Shown one piece after another: positions 44,699-54,561 of a stretch of DNA of 64,000 bases. The translations under genes were made by a program, and so were the position numbers. The stretch is from CAWJMN01 sp963844055 (GTDB lineage: Bacteria > Planctomycetota > Planctomycetia > Pirellulales > Pirellulaceae). The stretch spans positions 1,116,001-1,180,000 of the forward strand of contig CAWJMN010000001.1 in NCBI GenBank assembly GCA_963844055.1. Direction: 5' to 3'. Positions within the stretch are counted from its first letter, which is position 1. Every line of letters starts with the position of its first letter. The notes under the pieces were generated by a model, which was given only the letters and a program-made list of their open reading frames with translations, had not been told where the DNA came from and made no database searches.

Positions 44699-44980
44699 GG
44701 GTGTCTCACTCTATCCAAAGTCAAAAAGTCGTGAATGCTAACAGTAGTTACTTGCCTCATATTATACGCATCCGCTGCCCCAAAGACCGCCCGGCATTCC
44801 TCGAATATGGTACGCTAAAGTTGGCGACGCTGAGCACGCAAATCTGTTCCTCGTTACAAGCGACACCGCTCAGCGCCCCGCGATAGTTGCCTTGGTAAGC
44901 TCTGTCTCGTTGCATCTCCAACGGGCTGCATCAACTAGTTTTCGAATTGCCTCTTAACGCACACCTGTCGGAGGATTCCC

Positions 44981-45997
44981 ATGGCACCAAGCTTGCAACT
45001 CACGTTCGGAAAAAACTGGGGCCCTGTGGTGCTTGGCCAGCCCCGATCGCAAGTGGTTGAGGAGCTCACCAAGGCTGGCTTGGATGTTGAGGATGAAGAA
45101 GGGGAAGACACGATCTACCTTTTTGATCCCGAGTTTGAGGTTACCTTTGCCACCGAGGAGCCAGCCAATCTGTTGCAAATCGTCATTGAAGATGCTGACC
45201 TTCAAGTGAACGGCCTGCCACTCCTCAAAACCACGCTGGACCAAGCCCTATTGGCGGTCCAGATCAACGCATTTGAAGAGGCGTTCTGGCGCATGGAAGA
45301 TGAGCCCAGCGACTCGCTCCCTGCAAATCTTGATCCCGCCGCTGAAAAGCCGCCTGCACCTTCACCTCAGCAGTTAATTGCTGAAGGGACTCTTTGGATA
45401 CCTTCATTGGGCTTAGGGCTAGTGATGTGGAAAGGGATCGTGTGCAAGGTCGCCCTTCGGCAGCCCCAAGATTCGCCCCCAGCCGGCGTTGCGCCGCTCA
45501 CCGAGCAGCAGCTAGAGCTGGCCATGCAACAAGAACTCCCCAAGCCTCCCCAGCCAGAAGCTCCACCAAGCCTTTTGTCTCGCCTTGTCCGAATCTTTAC
45601 GACGCTGATCTTCCTCGCCCTGGGGTGCCTTCTAGGCGTCTCCGCCCTCCGTCACCAAAAGCTGTGGAATGAAGCTCCACATGCCAAGGGAACGCTCGTC
45701 GCAATCGAGCCCAACGATCCCGTCAAAAAGGCTGATGTCTACGTTATTGACTACGAAGACCTCGAAGGCAAAAAACACCAAGCCCGGTTCACACTCGCGG
45801 ACATGTACGTTCCGCAAGCCATCGGCGACACCGTCGATGTCGTGTTTCTGCCGAGCGCTCCCGATCAACCGCTAGGCCCTGCCAAAGTAAAGAACATCAC
45901 GTTCATCACGTTTGTCCCTTGGGGTATCGGCCTAATGGCGGTTTATGTCGTTACCAACGCTGTGCTAACAATCCTGCTAAAACTAATTGGCCGCTAA
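44981..45997 (+). CDS. DUF3592-type membrane protein with N-terminal unknown domain
   Basis: 338 residues. The N-terminal 100 residues (MAPSLQLTFGKNWGPVVLGQ, EELTKAGLDVEDEEGEDTIY) form an alpha/beta domain of unknown type. A Pro-rich linker follows, then a membrane helix (about 200-222, FTTLIFLALGCLLGVSALRH), an extracytoplasmic strand domain in DUF3592 style (KGTLVAIEPNDPVKKADVYV, YVPQAIGDTVDVVFLPSAPD) and a final membrane helix. Function unknown. Convergent with the redoxin gene. Confidence 0.75.
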   Translation: MAPSLQLTFGKNWGPVVLGQPRSQVVEELTKAGLDVEDEEGEDTIYLFDPEFEVTFATEEPANLLQIVIEDADLQVNGLPLLKTTLDQALLAVQINAFEEAFWRMEDEPSDSLPANLDPAAEKPPAPSPQQLIAEGTLWIPSLGLGLVMWKGIVCKVALRQPQDSPPAGVAPLTEQQLELAMQQELPKPPQPEAPPSLLSRLVRIFTTLIFLALGCLLGVSALRHQKLWNEAPHAKGTLVAIEPNDPVKKADVYVIDYEDLEGKKHQARFTLADMYVPQAIGDTVDVVFLPSAPDQPLGPAKVKNITFITFVPWGIGLMAVYVVTNAVLTILLKLIGR

Positions 45998-46037
45998 GAC
46001 TAACCACTAAGCGGCACAAATAATTAGCGAATTCAGC

Positions 46038-46622
46038 CTATCGCGTCTTGTGAATGCCACAGCCAAACGGACGGGCCTTGGCAACTTCTGGTGTCTTGCC
46101 CGCCAGAGCCGCCGTAACAGCCTCTTCGACAAAGTGTTGACTTGCACCGTTTTGCTTGTTGTCAAAAGGGCCCGAGAACACGAGCTTCCGTTCACCATCA
46201 AGCACAAACAAGTGCGGCGTAACCTTCGCACCAAAGGCTTCAGCAACGTCGCCCGTCTTGTCAAACACGTAGGGATAAGCAAAGCCATTCTTCTCCGCCA
46301 CAACCTTCATGGCTGCCAAATCTTCCGTAGCGTTGTTGCTGTTAACCGCCAAAAACACCACGCCCTCTTTCGCGTGCTTCTTTGCGAACGCGTTGAACTT
46401 CTCTTGATAGGCAATCGCTACGGGGCATTCATTGCAAGTGAACGCAACCACAATCACTTTTGCCTTCTTCATGTTCTCCAGCGAGTACCGGTGTCCGTCC
46501 ACACCCTCCAAAGCTGGAAAGCTTGGCACCTTGTCTCCCGGCGAAAGCTCTGCTGCCCCGGCTGTAAAAAACGACGCTCCCGTCATCACTACCAACGCCG
46601 CCAATGCCAAAACCTTACGCAT
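46038..46622 (-). CDS. Secreted redoxin (AhpC/TSA-like thioredoxin-fold protein)
   Basis: 194 residues with signal peptide MRKVLALAALVVMTGASFFT. Redoxin core: LSPGDKVPSFPALEGVDGHR, then VAFTCNECPVAIAYQEKFNA with C63-x-x-C66, FLAVNSNNATEDL and TPHLFVLDGERKLVFSG. A third Cys is in the C-terminal GCGIHKTR. It probably acts as a periplasmic thiol peroxidase or reductase; substrate unknown. Confidence 0.9.
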   Translation of the reverse strand: MRKVLALAALVVMTGASFFTAGAAELSPGDKVPSFPALEGVDGHRYSLENMKKAKVIVVAFTCNECPVAIAYQEKFNAFAKKHAKEGVVFLAVNSNNATEDLAAMKVVAEKNGFAYPYVFDKTGDVAEAFGAKVTPHLFVLDGERKLVFSGPFDNKQNGASQHFVEEAVTAALAGKTPEVAKARPFGCGIHKTR

Positions 46623-47056
46623 AAAAAACTCCGTACGCTTAGCTTGCTAGAAATCTGATCCCGTTGCCCACATCAAAAGTTTAGACAATCCCTGTGACAC
46701 GTCTGGTCACAGCATGTTTGAACATGGATGTAAATCCTATACGCTCGCCTCGCGCCGTTGTACAAAAACCAGCGACAAAACGCGAAAACAGCCTCGTCTG
46801 TTAATCTGGGCAAATAGACGTTGCTCTTCCAGCCACCCTCGAAGGACACTTGGTCAATTCGAATCTGGTTCGATACCTCGCCCCAGGCACACCGAGGCCT
46901 CCAAGCATCTAACTGTTTACCAGAAAACAACTTAGGACCCACCGGAATTAGCTATCCCGGTAAGGGGGGCAAAATTGCTAGAATCGAGCCCCTACGGGAT
47001 GCATGACGTTTCCCAGCATTGGCCGACAGGTGAACGGATTTACCAAGGGCTTGGGC
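46623..47056. other. 434-base spacer without a supported gene
   Basis: Short frames on both strands lack motifs. The stretch may contain promoters for the divergent redoxin and the small membrane protein. I see no RNA or repeat. Confidence 0.5.
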
Positions 47057-47263
47057 ATGGGAACTTTGCAAGTTTGGGAATGGGTGCTGCTGCTAATCGC
47101 CGTAGTGGTGGCGGTCCGCTCGCTTGCCCGCCTGATGCGAATCGAACGCGACAAGCTCGTTGCCGAGATCACCAGCGAAGTCGAAGAGCAGCAGCGACAG
47201 AAAAAAGAGGAAGAGCGACGCCAGCGCGCCAAGAAGCGGGGCGGCGCCAAGAAGGCCGCCTAG
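47057..47263 (+). CDS. Small single-pass membrane protein with charged tail
   Basis: 68 residues from ATG 47057. One membrane helix (MGTLQVWEWVLLLIAVVVAV), then a strongly charged helical tail (KLVAEITSEVEEQQRQKKEE) ending in Lys/Arg. AAGGG lies 7 bases before the ATG; the frame opens at 47003. Function unknown. It precedes miaB by 78 bases on the same strand and may share its transcript. Confidence 0.65.
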   Translation: MGTLQVWEWVLLLIAVVVAVRSLARLMRIERDKLVAEITSEVEEQQRQKKEEERRQRAKKRGGAKKAA

Positions 47264-47341
47264 GTTGGTGGGCCATACCCTCGAAGGATTGATCGCGATC
47301 CTGATAGTTGGATTGCCGTTTTTGGAATTTGAGCTCTGACA

Positions 47342-48775
47342 ATGAACAAGCGTTTGTACATCGAGACCGTTGGCTGCCAGATGAATGTCTTGGATAGCGA
47401 GATGGTCGTCGCCTCCCTTCGCAAGCAAGGCTACGATCTTTCCAAAGACGTAGACTCTGCCGACGTCATTCTTTTCAACACATGTTCCGTGCGCGAGCAG
47501 GCCGAAAATAAAACCTACAGCGCGCTGGGGCGCCTGCGCAATTACAAAAAAGAGCATCCCGACAAGATCATCGGTGTGCTTGGCTGCATGGCACAAAAGG
47601 ACCAACAACTGGTTTTTGACCGTGCCCCGTACGTTGATTTAGTCGTTGGCCCGGGCCAGCTCAGCCAAGTGCCAGAGCTGCTCCAAAAAATCTCCACGGG
47701 CGCTGGTCAACAAATTGCCGTTAGCCTCGGTCGTCGCGATGGTAACGTTGAAGAGATCCGTCGCAGTCACGAGACCTTCGATCCCCTACGCGACCCGACC
47801 ATGCGTCCAACGCCGTTTCAGGCTTACTTGCGCATTCAAATCGGCTGTGACAAGTTTTGCACCTACTGCATCGTTCCGATGACGCGTGGGCCAGAGCAAG
47901 GTCGCGCTCCCGATCAGATCATTGCCGAGGCTCGTATCTTGGCCGATCAAGGTTGCAAAGAGATCACGCTGATTGGCCAAACGGTCAACAGCTACCGTCA
48001 TTTGGAAAATGGCAAAACAACTCGCCTTTCCGACCTTCTCTACGCCTTGCACGATATTAATGGGATCGAACGTCTTAAGTTCGTCACGAATTACCCCAAG
48101 GATATGACCAACGACTTGCTCGATGCGGTCCGCGACCTTCCAAAGGTTTCTCCCTATTTGCATGTCCCCGCTCAAAGTGGCTCCAACGATGTGCTCGCTC
48201 GCATGAAACGCGGCTACACGGTGGAAGACTATCGAGAGATGATGAGCCGGATTCGCGAACGCCTTCCCGATGCGGCCGTCACGAGCGACTTCATTGTGGG
48301 CTTCTCCGGCGAGACCGATGAAGACTTCCGCATGACGTACGACCTTGTCGCGGAAAGCCGTTTCAAGAACAGCTTTATCTTCAAGTACAGCGAACGCCCC
48401 GGCACCAAAGGCGCATCGATTTATCCCGATGACATTCCGTTTGATGTCAAGCATCAACGGAACATCGAGCTTTTGGAATTGCAAAATCGCATCAGCGAGC
48501 AAGACAACCAAAAGTTCCTAGGCCAGCGAGTTTCGGTCCTGGTTGAAGGGCCTAGCAAAACCGCCGTTCGTAAAGAGCAAGACACCGGCCCGCTGGTACA
48601 GCTTACGGGCCGTACCACCTGTGACCGCATTGCCGTGTTTGAAGGCAATATGCGTCTTGTCGGAGAAATCATCCCCGTTGCGATTTACGATGTGGCTCCG
48701 CATCTGCTGTTTGGTGCCGTCGTTACACAGCACATCACGCCATCGCTGCAACCTATCGGCAGCGGCAATCCATGA
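47342..48775 (+). CDS. miaB: tRNA-2-methylthio-N6-dimethylallyladenosine synthase MiaB
   Basis: 477 residues. N-terminal cluster-binding cysteines at C12 (ETVGCQMN), C48 (FNTCSVREQ) and C82 (LGCMAQ). Radical SAM cluster motif CDKFCTYC at C169/C173/C176, then GQTVNSYRH and SGSNDVLARMKRGYT. A C-terminal TRAM domain occupies about 390-450. It inserts the 2-methylthio group at adenosine 37 of certain tRNAs using two Fe-S clusters. The stop codon overlaps the start of the following methyltransferase gene (ATGA). Confidence 0.97.
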   Translation: MNKRLYIETVGCQMNVLDSEMVVASLRKQGYDLSKDVDSADVILFNTCSVREQAENKTYSALGRLRNYKKEHPDKIIGVLGCMAQKDQQLVFDRAPYVDLVVGPGQLSQVPELLQKISTGAGQQIAVSLGRRDGNVEEIRRSHETFDPLRDPTMRPTPFQAYLRIQIGCDKFCTYCIVPMTRGPEQGRAPDQIIAEARILADQGCKEITLIGQTVNSYRHLENGKTTRLSDLLYALHDINGIERLKFVTNYPKDMTNDLLDAVRDLPKVSPYLHVPAQSGSNDVLARMKRGYTVEDYREMMSRIRERLPDAAVTSDFIVGFSGETDEDFRMTYDLVAESRFKNSFIFKYSERPGTKGASIYPDDIPFDVKHQRNIELLELQNRISEQDNQKFLGQRVSVLVEGPSKTAVRKEQDTGPLVQLTGRTTCDRIAVFEGNMRLVGEIIPVAIYDVAPHLLFGAVVTQHITPSLQPIGSGNP

Positions 48776-51273
48776 GTGATCGGGAAATGTCCCGACCCCA
48801 ACCTTTGTCGTCTCGCAAACGGCCCATTCGCTTTGCCTCTCGTCTTCGGCGATTGGCAAAGATTGCTGCTTCGCTCGTCTCGGATGCCGTACCGGAATCA
48901 CTGGCAATCCTCTTGCCTGTTTGCATCGCGATTCGGCACACGCAGTCGTCCTCCGTTTTAGAAAACTGGTGGACACAGGGCGCGACCTCGTCTCAGCAAG
49001 AAACGCTTGCGATCGCGACTCAAATCCTGGCCCAGCCAGTTGTCCCGAATTGGCTAGAGCCGCTTAAGCAGCAAACGCTCCTTTGTTTGGCCTCGGACGA
49101 AACCGATATTGAGGCGGGCGAACTTTCCCCGCTAGAACGCTTCGTCACCTACTGGTTTGAATCATTCCTGGCGATTCATGCCGCACAAGATCGAAAGCAA
49201 GCTGGCGTTTATTTCACCCCGCCGGCTGTGGCCGCATTCACCATTCGCCACGCCGGTGAATTACTATCACCGGGCAGCAAGACCAGTTGGCTCGACTACT
49301 TTGCCGATCCACATTCGAACTCGCTCGGTGGACTATTGCTCGACCCCGCCGTTGGCAGCGGAATCTTCTTGGCCGAAGTTGTTCGCCAAGCCCATGCCCA
49401 ATTTGCTTCTTTAGAATCAGGCCATTCCGCAGGCGACTGGCAAGTCTTCGTCTCTAATCGACTTCTGCCTGGACTGAAAGGGTTGGAGCTATTGGCCGAT
49501 AGCGCCTGCTTGGCACGGCTAAATGTCGGGCTCGCTCTGCAGAAGTCCGGCCTGCAGTTAGATCATATTACATGGCAGGGGATCGAAGTTCAAAACAGCC
49601 TGCTGGTTCCGCCCACACTTCCCACATCGAAGCGGCTAGCGATTGTAGGCAATCCACCATTTGTCAGTTTTTCGGTTAATCAAGGCGAATGGATTACACG
49701 GCTCGTGCGTGGGACGGCCGAAGTCCCCGGCTATCTGCGCCGTGGCGATAAGGTGCTCGGCGAACGAAAGACCTGGCTGCACGATGACTATGTAAAATTC
49801 TTTCGCCTGGCTCAGTGGCTTGTAGAAGGGCAGGGGAGTGGCCTCGTTGCTTTTGTGTCTAATCATGGCTTTCTCGATAATGTGACCTTCCGATTGATGC
49901 GGGAGGAGCTCCTCCGAGTCTTTCCTTGCATCGATATTGTGGACTTACATGGCAATCGAAAGCAGCCCTTAAAAGTGGACCAAGGCAAAGACGAGAACAT
50001 CTTCGGGCTCGATCAAGGCATTGCCATTACGTTCCTTCATTGTTCGCAGAGCGATAGCCCACAAGTGAAAAAGTTGCTCCGCCGCGCCGATCTAGTCGGT
50101 ACGGCGGAAAGCAAGACGCAAACCCTAGCCACTACATGGGCGAGCGATTTGCTTCGCCGGTTGGAAATCGAATCCGATGGCGCTGCGTGGGCATCGTCCA
50201 ATGACAACTCCGTTCGCATCATCTCAAGCGGACTGACGATTGCCGACTTGTTTTCTTTTCAAGCCACTGCTCCCGTTACTGCGAGGGATCGTCTGGTCGT
50301 TGGATTCACGCCGGCCGAAGTGCTGGCCAACATTCAGGCCTTCGCCGATCCATCGCTTACCGATGACGATCTTCGAAATCGCTACTTTGGCAAGGTTCGA
50401 ACTTCACGATACCTGCGTGGCGATACGCGCAGTTGGAAATTGCCTGCGGCACGTGAACTAGTAAGGCAGCACGGCGCCAATGCTGCCGTCGTTCAAAGTG
50501 TTTGGTACCGACCTTGGGATTTGCGCTACGTCTATTGGGATAGTCGCTGGATCGATTGGCCCCGAACGCAGTTAACCCAGTGGTTGTCACAGCCGAATAG
50601 CTTGGCTTTGATTACACGGCGGCAAATCCCTCATTCATCGGCAGGAAACTTCTTCTGGGTCACCGATCGACTCACGCTTGACGGGATCATTCGCAGCGAC
50701 AATCGTGGGGGCGAATCGGTCTTTCCACTGTGGCTCGGAAGCAGTTGCAACCTAAGGCCACAGGTTGCCTCCCAGTTGCTTTCGTGCTTTGGCGAAACGT
50801 ATAGCGAATCCAACCAGTCGCCGTACGGCCCGAAGGCAATCTTGGGATATCTATACGCGCTAGTCCATTCGCATCCGTATCAGCAAAAGATCTCGCAGGC
50901 TTCGATTCTCAATTTTCCACCCCTCTTTTACCCGCGAAATCAAGCTCTTTTCGAAGCGATGTCGAAACGGGGGCTTGAACTGATGGGCTTGCATCTCACG
51001 CCGCCAAGTGAGGCACAGCAAATCATGCCCGTAAATCTTGGTGACCGCTCGAATGTTTCACCCGAATCGATTCAAGCATTCCAAGTTGGCAGTTATCCCA
51101 TTCAAACGCTGCATCAAAAACGATTGCGACAAATGCACGCCTCCCCAGAGCAAGCCCAGTCGCATAGGGCATCGATCCAGCGCTTAGTCGCTGCCTCAAT
51201 CTCATTGCAGCAAGAAGTTTCCGCGCTACTGACTTCACATGGCGGAATGGACTCGCTTCACCTGCCTACATGA
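48772..51273 (+). CDS. Orphan N6-adenine DNA methyltransferase with type-ISP-like specificity region
   Basis: 833 residues. Methylase motifs: YFTPPAV at about 147-153 (motif X region), DPAVGSGIFL at 191-200 (motif I) and NPPFVSFS at 294-301 (motif IV, NPPF). A second half resembles the target-recognition part of type ISP enzymes: VWYRPWDLRYVYWDSRWIDW, NSLALITRRQIPHS, FWVTDRLTLDGIIRS and ESVFPLWLG. The nuclease and helicase domains that precede this unit in type ISP proteins are absent, and no restriction gene is adjacent. The start ATG overlaps the miaB stop, so it is translationally coupled to a tRNA-modification gene. Role likely DNA modification or regulation (inference). Confidence 0.88.
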   Translation: MSDREMSRPQPLSSRKRPIRFASRLRRLAKIAASLVSDAVPESLAILLPVCIAIRHTQSSSVLENWWTQGATSSQQETLAIATQILAQPVVPNWLEPLKQQTLLCLASDETDIEAGELSPLERFVTYWFESFLAIHAAQDRKQAGVYFTPPAVAAFTIRHAGELLSPGSKTSWLDYFADPHSNSLGGLLLDPAVGSGIFLAEVVRQAHAQFASLESGHSAGDWQVFVSNRLLPGLKGLELLADSACLARLNVGLALQKSGLQLDHITWQGIEVQNSLLVPPTLPTSKRLAIVGNPPFVSFSVNQGEWITRLVRGTAEVPGYLRRGDKVLGERKTWLHDDYVKFFRLAQWLVEGQGSGLVAFVSNHGFLDNVTFRLMREELLRVFPCIDIVDLHGNRKQPLKVDQGKDENIFGLDQGIAITFLHCSQSDSPQVKKLLRRADLVGTAESKTQTLATTWASDLLRRLEIESDGAAWASSNDNSVRIISSGLTIADLFSFQATAPVTARDRLVVGFTPAEVLANIQAFADPSLTDDDLRNRYFGKVRTSRYLRGDTRSWKLPAARELVRQHGANAAVVQSVWYRPWDLRYVYWDSRWIDWPRTQLTQWLSQPNSLALITRRQIPHSSAGNFFWVTDRLTLDGIIRSDNRGGESVFPLWLGSSCNLRPQVASQLLSCFGETYSESNQSPYGPKAILGYLYALVHSHPYQQKISQASILNFPPLFYPRNQALFEAMSKRGLELMGLHLTPPSEAQQIMPVNLGDRSNVSPESIQAFQVGSYPIQTLHQKRLRQMHASPEQAQSHRASIQRLVAASISLQQEVSALLTSHGGMDSLHLPT

Positions 51274-51282
51274 AAAAGCTGC

Positions 51283-51312
51283 AAGCTAAGCGGGCCTTCT
51301 TAGCTTTTTTTC
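51283..51312 (+). terminator. Rho-independent terminator after the methyltransferase
   Basis: AAGCTAAG pairs with CTTAGCTT around an 8-base loop, followed by a run of T. It closes the miaB-methyltransferase unit. Confidence 0.85.
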
Positions 51313-51460
51313 TAAATCGCGGCGCAGATTTCTGGCAGCGCGGTACACTTTCCTCATCACGTAAAGATTGTGGCAACGTTACAAACGTTCTGATCGACAC
51401 AATCGAAACATGTCCGGCCCTCAAGCCGTTGCATGTAGCCTTTGGGAGGAGCAAAAGTTC

Positions 51461-52666
51461 ATGAGTCATGCCAAGCGGATTGGGATTCTTACAGCCGGTG
51501 GCGACTGCCCTGGTCTTAATGCAGTTATTCGTGGCGCGGTAAAGAGCGCGAACGTGCATGGCTATGATGTCGTCGGCTTTTTGAAAGGTTATGAAGGGCT
51601 CGTTGATCCCGTCAGCTACATCCCGCTAACTTCGAAGAATACCAAGGGTATTCTGAATCAAGGTGGTACGATTATTGGCTCCACCAATAAGGGGCGCTTT
51701 GCAGCGACCGTTGGTGTTAACGACCGTTTAGAGCTAGACCCGGAATTAGTCGCCGGTGTAAAGACCACCATGGCGCAGCTCGATATCAGTGGGCTGATTT
51801 GCGTCGGTGGCGATGGCTCTTTGGCGGTGGCACAACAATTCCACGAAGCAGGGATTCCCGTCGTAGGCGTTCCCAAGACGATCGACAATGATCTTTCGAG
51901 CACCGCCTTTACGTTCGGATTTTTCAGCGCCGTTTTTTGTGCAACCGATGCTCTCGATCGCTTGCACACCACCGCCGCGAGCCATGAGCGGGTGATGGTG
52001 CTTGAAGTGATGGGACGACACGCTGGCTGGATCGCTCTTTATGCCGGTATCGCCGGCGGTGGCGATGTGATCCTGATTCCAGAAATCGGCTGGAGCTTTG
52101 AACACGTCTGCCAAGCTATCTTGGCTCGGGAACAGCGGGGCAAACGATTCACGCTCGTCGTGGTGGCCGAAGGCGCAGAGCTTCCCTCGGGCGAACTCGT
52201 CACGCAAGAGCGACGTTCGGATAATGCACAGGTGCGACTAGGCGGTATTGGAAATATTGTCGGCTACGAGATTGAACGACGCCTAGGCAAAGAGACTCGC
52301 ACGGTTGTGCTGGGACACTTGCAGCGGGGCGGCCCTCCCACCACGTTTGATCGCGTTGTTGCAACACAGTTCGGCGCCCATGCTGTGCGGCTGATTGTGG
52401 AACAGAAGTTTGGCCAGATGGTACGCTACAATCCGCCAAACCTCGACAGCGTTGCCATCATTGATGCGATCCAGCTTTCGACGGTGTCGCCCGAATGCTC
52501 CGCCGTTTTAGCAGCCCGCGCACTGGGCGTTAGTTTTGGCGATGGCAACGTAGCACCTCCATTTGTCTATCGCGGAGATTCCGATTCCGCAGGCCAATCG
52601 TGCCAAGCAACGGCCGAATCAGCCCTCGCGGCAGCCGTGGCTAAGCGATCATCGTCGAAGAAGTAA
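51461..52666 (+). CDS. pfkA: 6-phosphofructokinase (group III type)
   Basis: 401 residues from ATG 51461 (GGGAGG upstream); the frame opens earlier at 51368. Motifs: GILTAGGDCPGLNAVIRG, GGDGS at 116-120, VGVPKTIDNDL with catalytic D142, the segment VLEVMGRHAGWIALYAGIAG and GHLQRGGPPTTFDRV. Glycine in GGDGS together with lysine in PKTIDND is the combination of group III enzymes, most of which use ATP (family knowledge). Phosphorylates fructose-6-phosphate in glycolysis. Confidence 0.95.
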   Translation: MSHAKRIGILTAGGDCPGLNAVIRGAVKSANVHGYDVVGFLKGYEGLVDPVSYIPLTSKNTKGILNQGGTIIGSTNKGRFAATVGVNDRLELDPELVAGVKTTMAQLDISGLICVGGDGSLAVAQQFHEAGIPVVGVPKTIDNDLSSTAFTFGFFSAVFCATDALDRLHTTAASHERVMVLEVMGRHAGWIALYAGIAGGGDVILIPEIGWSFEHVCQAILAREQRGKRFTLVVVAEGAELPSGELVTQERRSDNAQVRLGGIGNIVGYEIERRLGKETRTVVLGHLQRGGPPTTFDRVVATQFGAHAVRLIVEQKFGQMVRYNPPNLDSVAIIDAIQLSTVSPECSAVLAARALGVSFGDGNVAPPFVYRGDSDSAGQSCQATAESALAAAVAKRSSSKK

Positions 52667-52675
52667 TTTACCTCG

Positions 52676-53164
52676 ATGGCACGAAACGAAGCGAATCGAG
52701 AAGACTTGCTGCGCGAAGCGACGGCGCTTGTTCGTCGTGGCGAGTTCGTTTTGCCGGGCTATGAAGAGCCCGTCACGATCGGCTTTCGTCGTGACGGCGC
52801 GGGAAGCATCTTTATCGGTGCCGATACGGTCTATCAGTTCAATGCACAAGGCGAGCTGCGCCGTGGCTATCTCGGCGGTAAACTCCTCAAGGCTCAATTA
52901 GGCAAACTCGTCGAGATGACTCGCGTTCGCAGCGAGACGGCCGTGGAACTTCAAAGCCGCGTACTTTCGCCTGAGGAAAACGCCCTTGTAATTTCTCAAA
53001 TGCAGTCCGCCTTGGCTTTGGTAGCCACAGCGCTGCAAGATCCTGCCGCCACATTACGCGGCCAAGTTCCTGCCGACGGCGAAATTCTTCCCCAAGTACT
53101 TGGCTGGCTTGCTTCCTTGCCAAGCCCTCCCCGCATCGCTGCCGCGCCCAACGTTGCAGGTTAA
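52676..53164 (+). CDS. Small conserved-looking cytosolic protein of unknown function
   Basis: 162 residues (MARNEANREDLLREATALVR). Strand-rich middle (EEPVTIGFRRDGAGSIFIGA, VYQFNAQGELRRGYLGGKLL) and a helical C-terminal half. No motif recognised. It starts 9 bases after the phosphofructokinase stop, so it is probably co-transcribed. Confidence 0.75.
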   Translation: MARNEANREDLLREATALVRRGEFVLPGYEEPVTIGFRRDGAGSIFIGADTVYQFNAQGELRRGYLGGKLLKAQLGKLVEMTRVRSETAVELQSRVLSPEENALVISQMQSALALVATALQDPAATLRGQVPADGEILPQVLGWLASLPSPPRIAAAPNVAG

Positions 53165-53270
53165 ATCGCTGGCTCTGCGAATCGATTGTGAGAACTAGAT
53201 GGTTTCCCACAGTCACCTAGACGCACTAAAAAGTACGGCGGTTGTTAAAACACCTTGTCCCTTGGTAGTG

Positions 53271-54518
53271 CTACGCTTGCCAAGTAGCAGTGCCGGTGCC
53301 ACGCATGGCGGCATTTGCCAAGTGAGCGGCGGCGGCGCTGGCGGCACCTTGTTCGGCAGGACAGATGGCAGGCTTACGACTGCGAATGCTGTCGATCCAG
53401 TTCGTGAGATGCAGGATCTCGCCATCGGGCTTGTCGTAGAAGTCGGCGCCACGTGGTCCGCTTCCTAGGATTAGTTCCGAGGCTTCTACCGGCTTTCCCT
53501 TTTCGGGCGTGATGATGAATCCGCCCCGATCCAAATACAGTGTGGCGTCGGAGCCCATGAATTCTAAAAGGGCGCCACGATGGGCATTGGAAAACGTTCC
53601 TTCAAAATGGAACTGCAGGTCATCGGGATAACGCAGAATCGTTTGCACGGTGTCGGGCGTTTCCCACACATCTTGGGCGAGTTGCATTTCCCCCATGCTG
53701 ACCGCCTTTAGCGGATGGTCCAAATCTAAGATCCAGTGTGCCGTATCTACCCAGTGGACCATCAGGTCCGTAAAGATGCCGCCGCCAAAGTCCCAAAACC
53801 AACGCCATTGGCGAAAGCGGTACTGATCAAACGGCTGATCTTTAGCGGTCCCCAGAAAGTCCTTCCAGTCCACCGTCTTCGGATCGATCGTATCCTTTTG
53901 AAATTTCGTCGCCCGGCCTGAATTGCGGTTCCAGCAAGCGTGTACTTTGCGAACCTTGCCAATACCGCCAGACTGGATGATTTGCTTGGCCTTTTGAATA
54001 TGCGGCATGCTTCGCTGCTGCGTACCGACCTGCACAATTCGGGAGTACTTGTTTTGTGCGGCAACAACGACCGCCCCTTCGGACGGATCGTGGGTCAGCG
54101 GCTTTTCTACATAGACATCCTTGCCCGCTTGGCAAGCTGCCACTGTCAGTCGTGCGTGCTGATGATCGGGGGCACCGATAAGAACCGCATCGATCTCTTT
54201 ATTGGCCAAGAGCTCTTCGAAATGTTTGGTTACCGAAGCGTTCCCGTCGGCGAGTTGCCGAGCTTCGGCCAGGGCCGTATCCCAAACGTCACAAATCGCC
54301 ATGATGCGAACGCCGGGTACTTTGTCCAGCGCCTTCATCAGATGGCGACATCTGCCCCCTGTGCCGATGCAACCAATGCGCAGTTCTTCATTGGCCGATT
54401 TAGGCTTGGCCGCCTCTTGCCCGAAAACGTGCGGGGCTAGCCAACTAGAAGCAGTGGCTGCGGTGGAAAGTGCACCAGCAGCCCACAAAAACTCACGTCG
54501 ATCTTTCGCCTTCGCCAT
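53271..54518 (-). CDS. Tat-exported Gfo/Idh/MocA family oxidoreductase
   Basis: 415 residues. Tat signal KAKDRREFLWAAGALSTAAT. Rossmann fold from LRIGCIGTGGRCRHLMKALD, the motif DVYVEKPLTHDPSEG with the conserved lysine, and a late FTDLMVHWVDTAHWILDL block. Periplasmic sugar or polyol dehydrogenase of unknown substrate. Last gene of the minus-strand block that starts with the DUF1549/DUF1553 protein; 43 bases separate it from the WD40 gene. Confidence 0.93.
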   Translation of the reverse strand: MAKAKDRREFLWAAGALSTAATASSWLAPHVFGQEAAKPKSANEELRIGCIGTGGRCRHLMKALDKVPGVRIMAICDVWDTALAEARQLADGNASVTKHFEELLANKEIDAVLIGAPDHQHARLTVAACQAGKDVYVEKPLTHDPSEGAVVVAAQNKYSRIVQVGTQQRSMPHIQKAKQIIQSGGIGKVRKVHACWNRNSGRATKFQKDTIDPKTVDWKDFLGTAKDQPFDQYRFRQWRWFWDFGGGIFTDLMVHWVDTAHWILDLDHPLKAVSMGEMQLAQDVWETPDTVQTILRYPDDLQFHFEGTFSNAHRGALLEFMGSDATLYLDRGGFIITPEKGKPVEASELILGSGPRGADFYDKPDGEILHLTNWIDSIRSRKPAICPAEQGAASAAAAHLANAAMRGTGTATWQA

Positions 54519-54561
54519 GAAAGTTCACTAGCCTTCTCGCCGGGCGAAGGTTTGCTAACTA

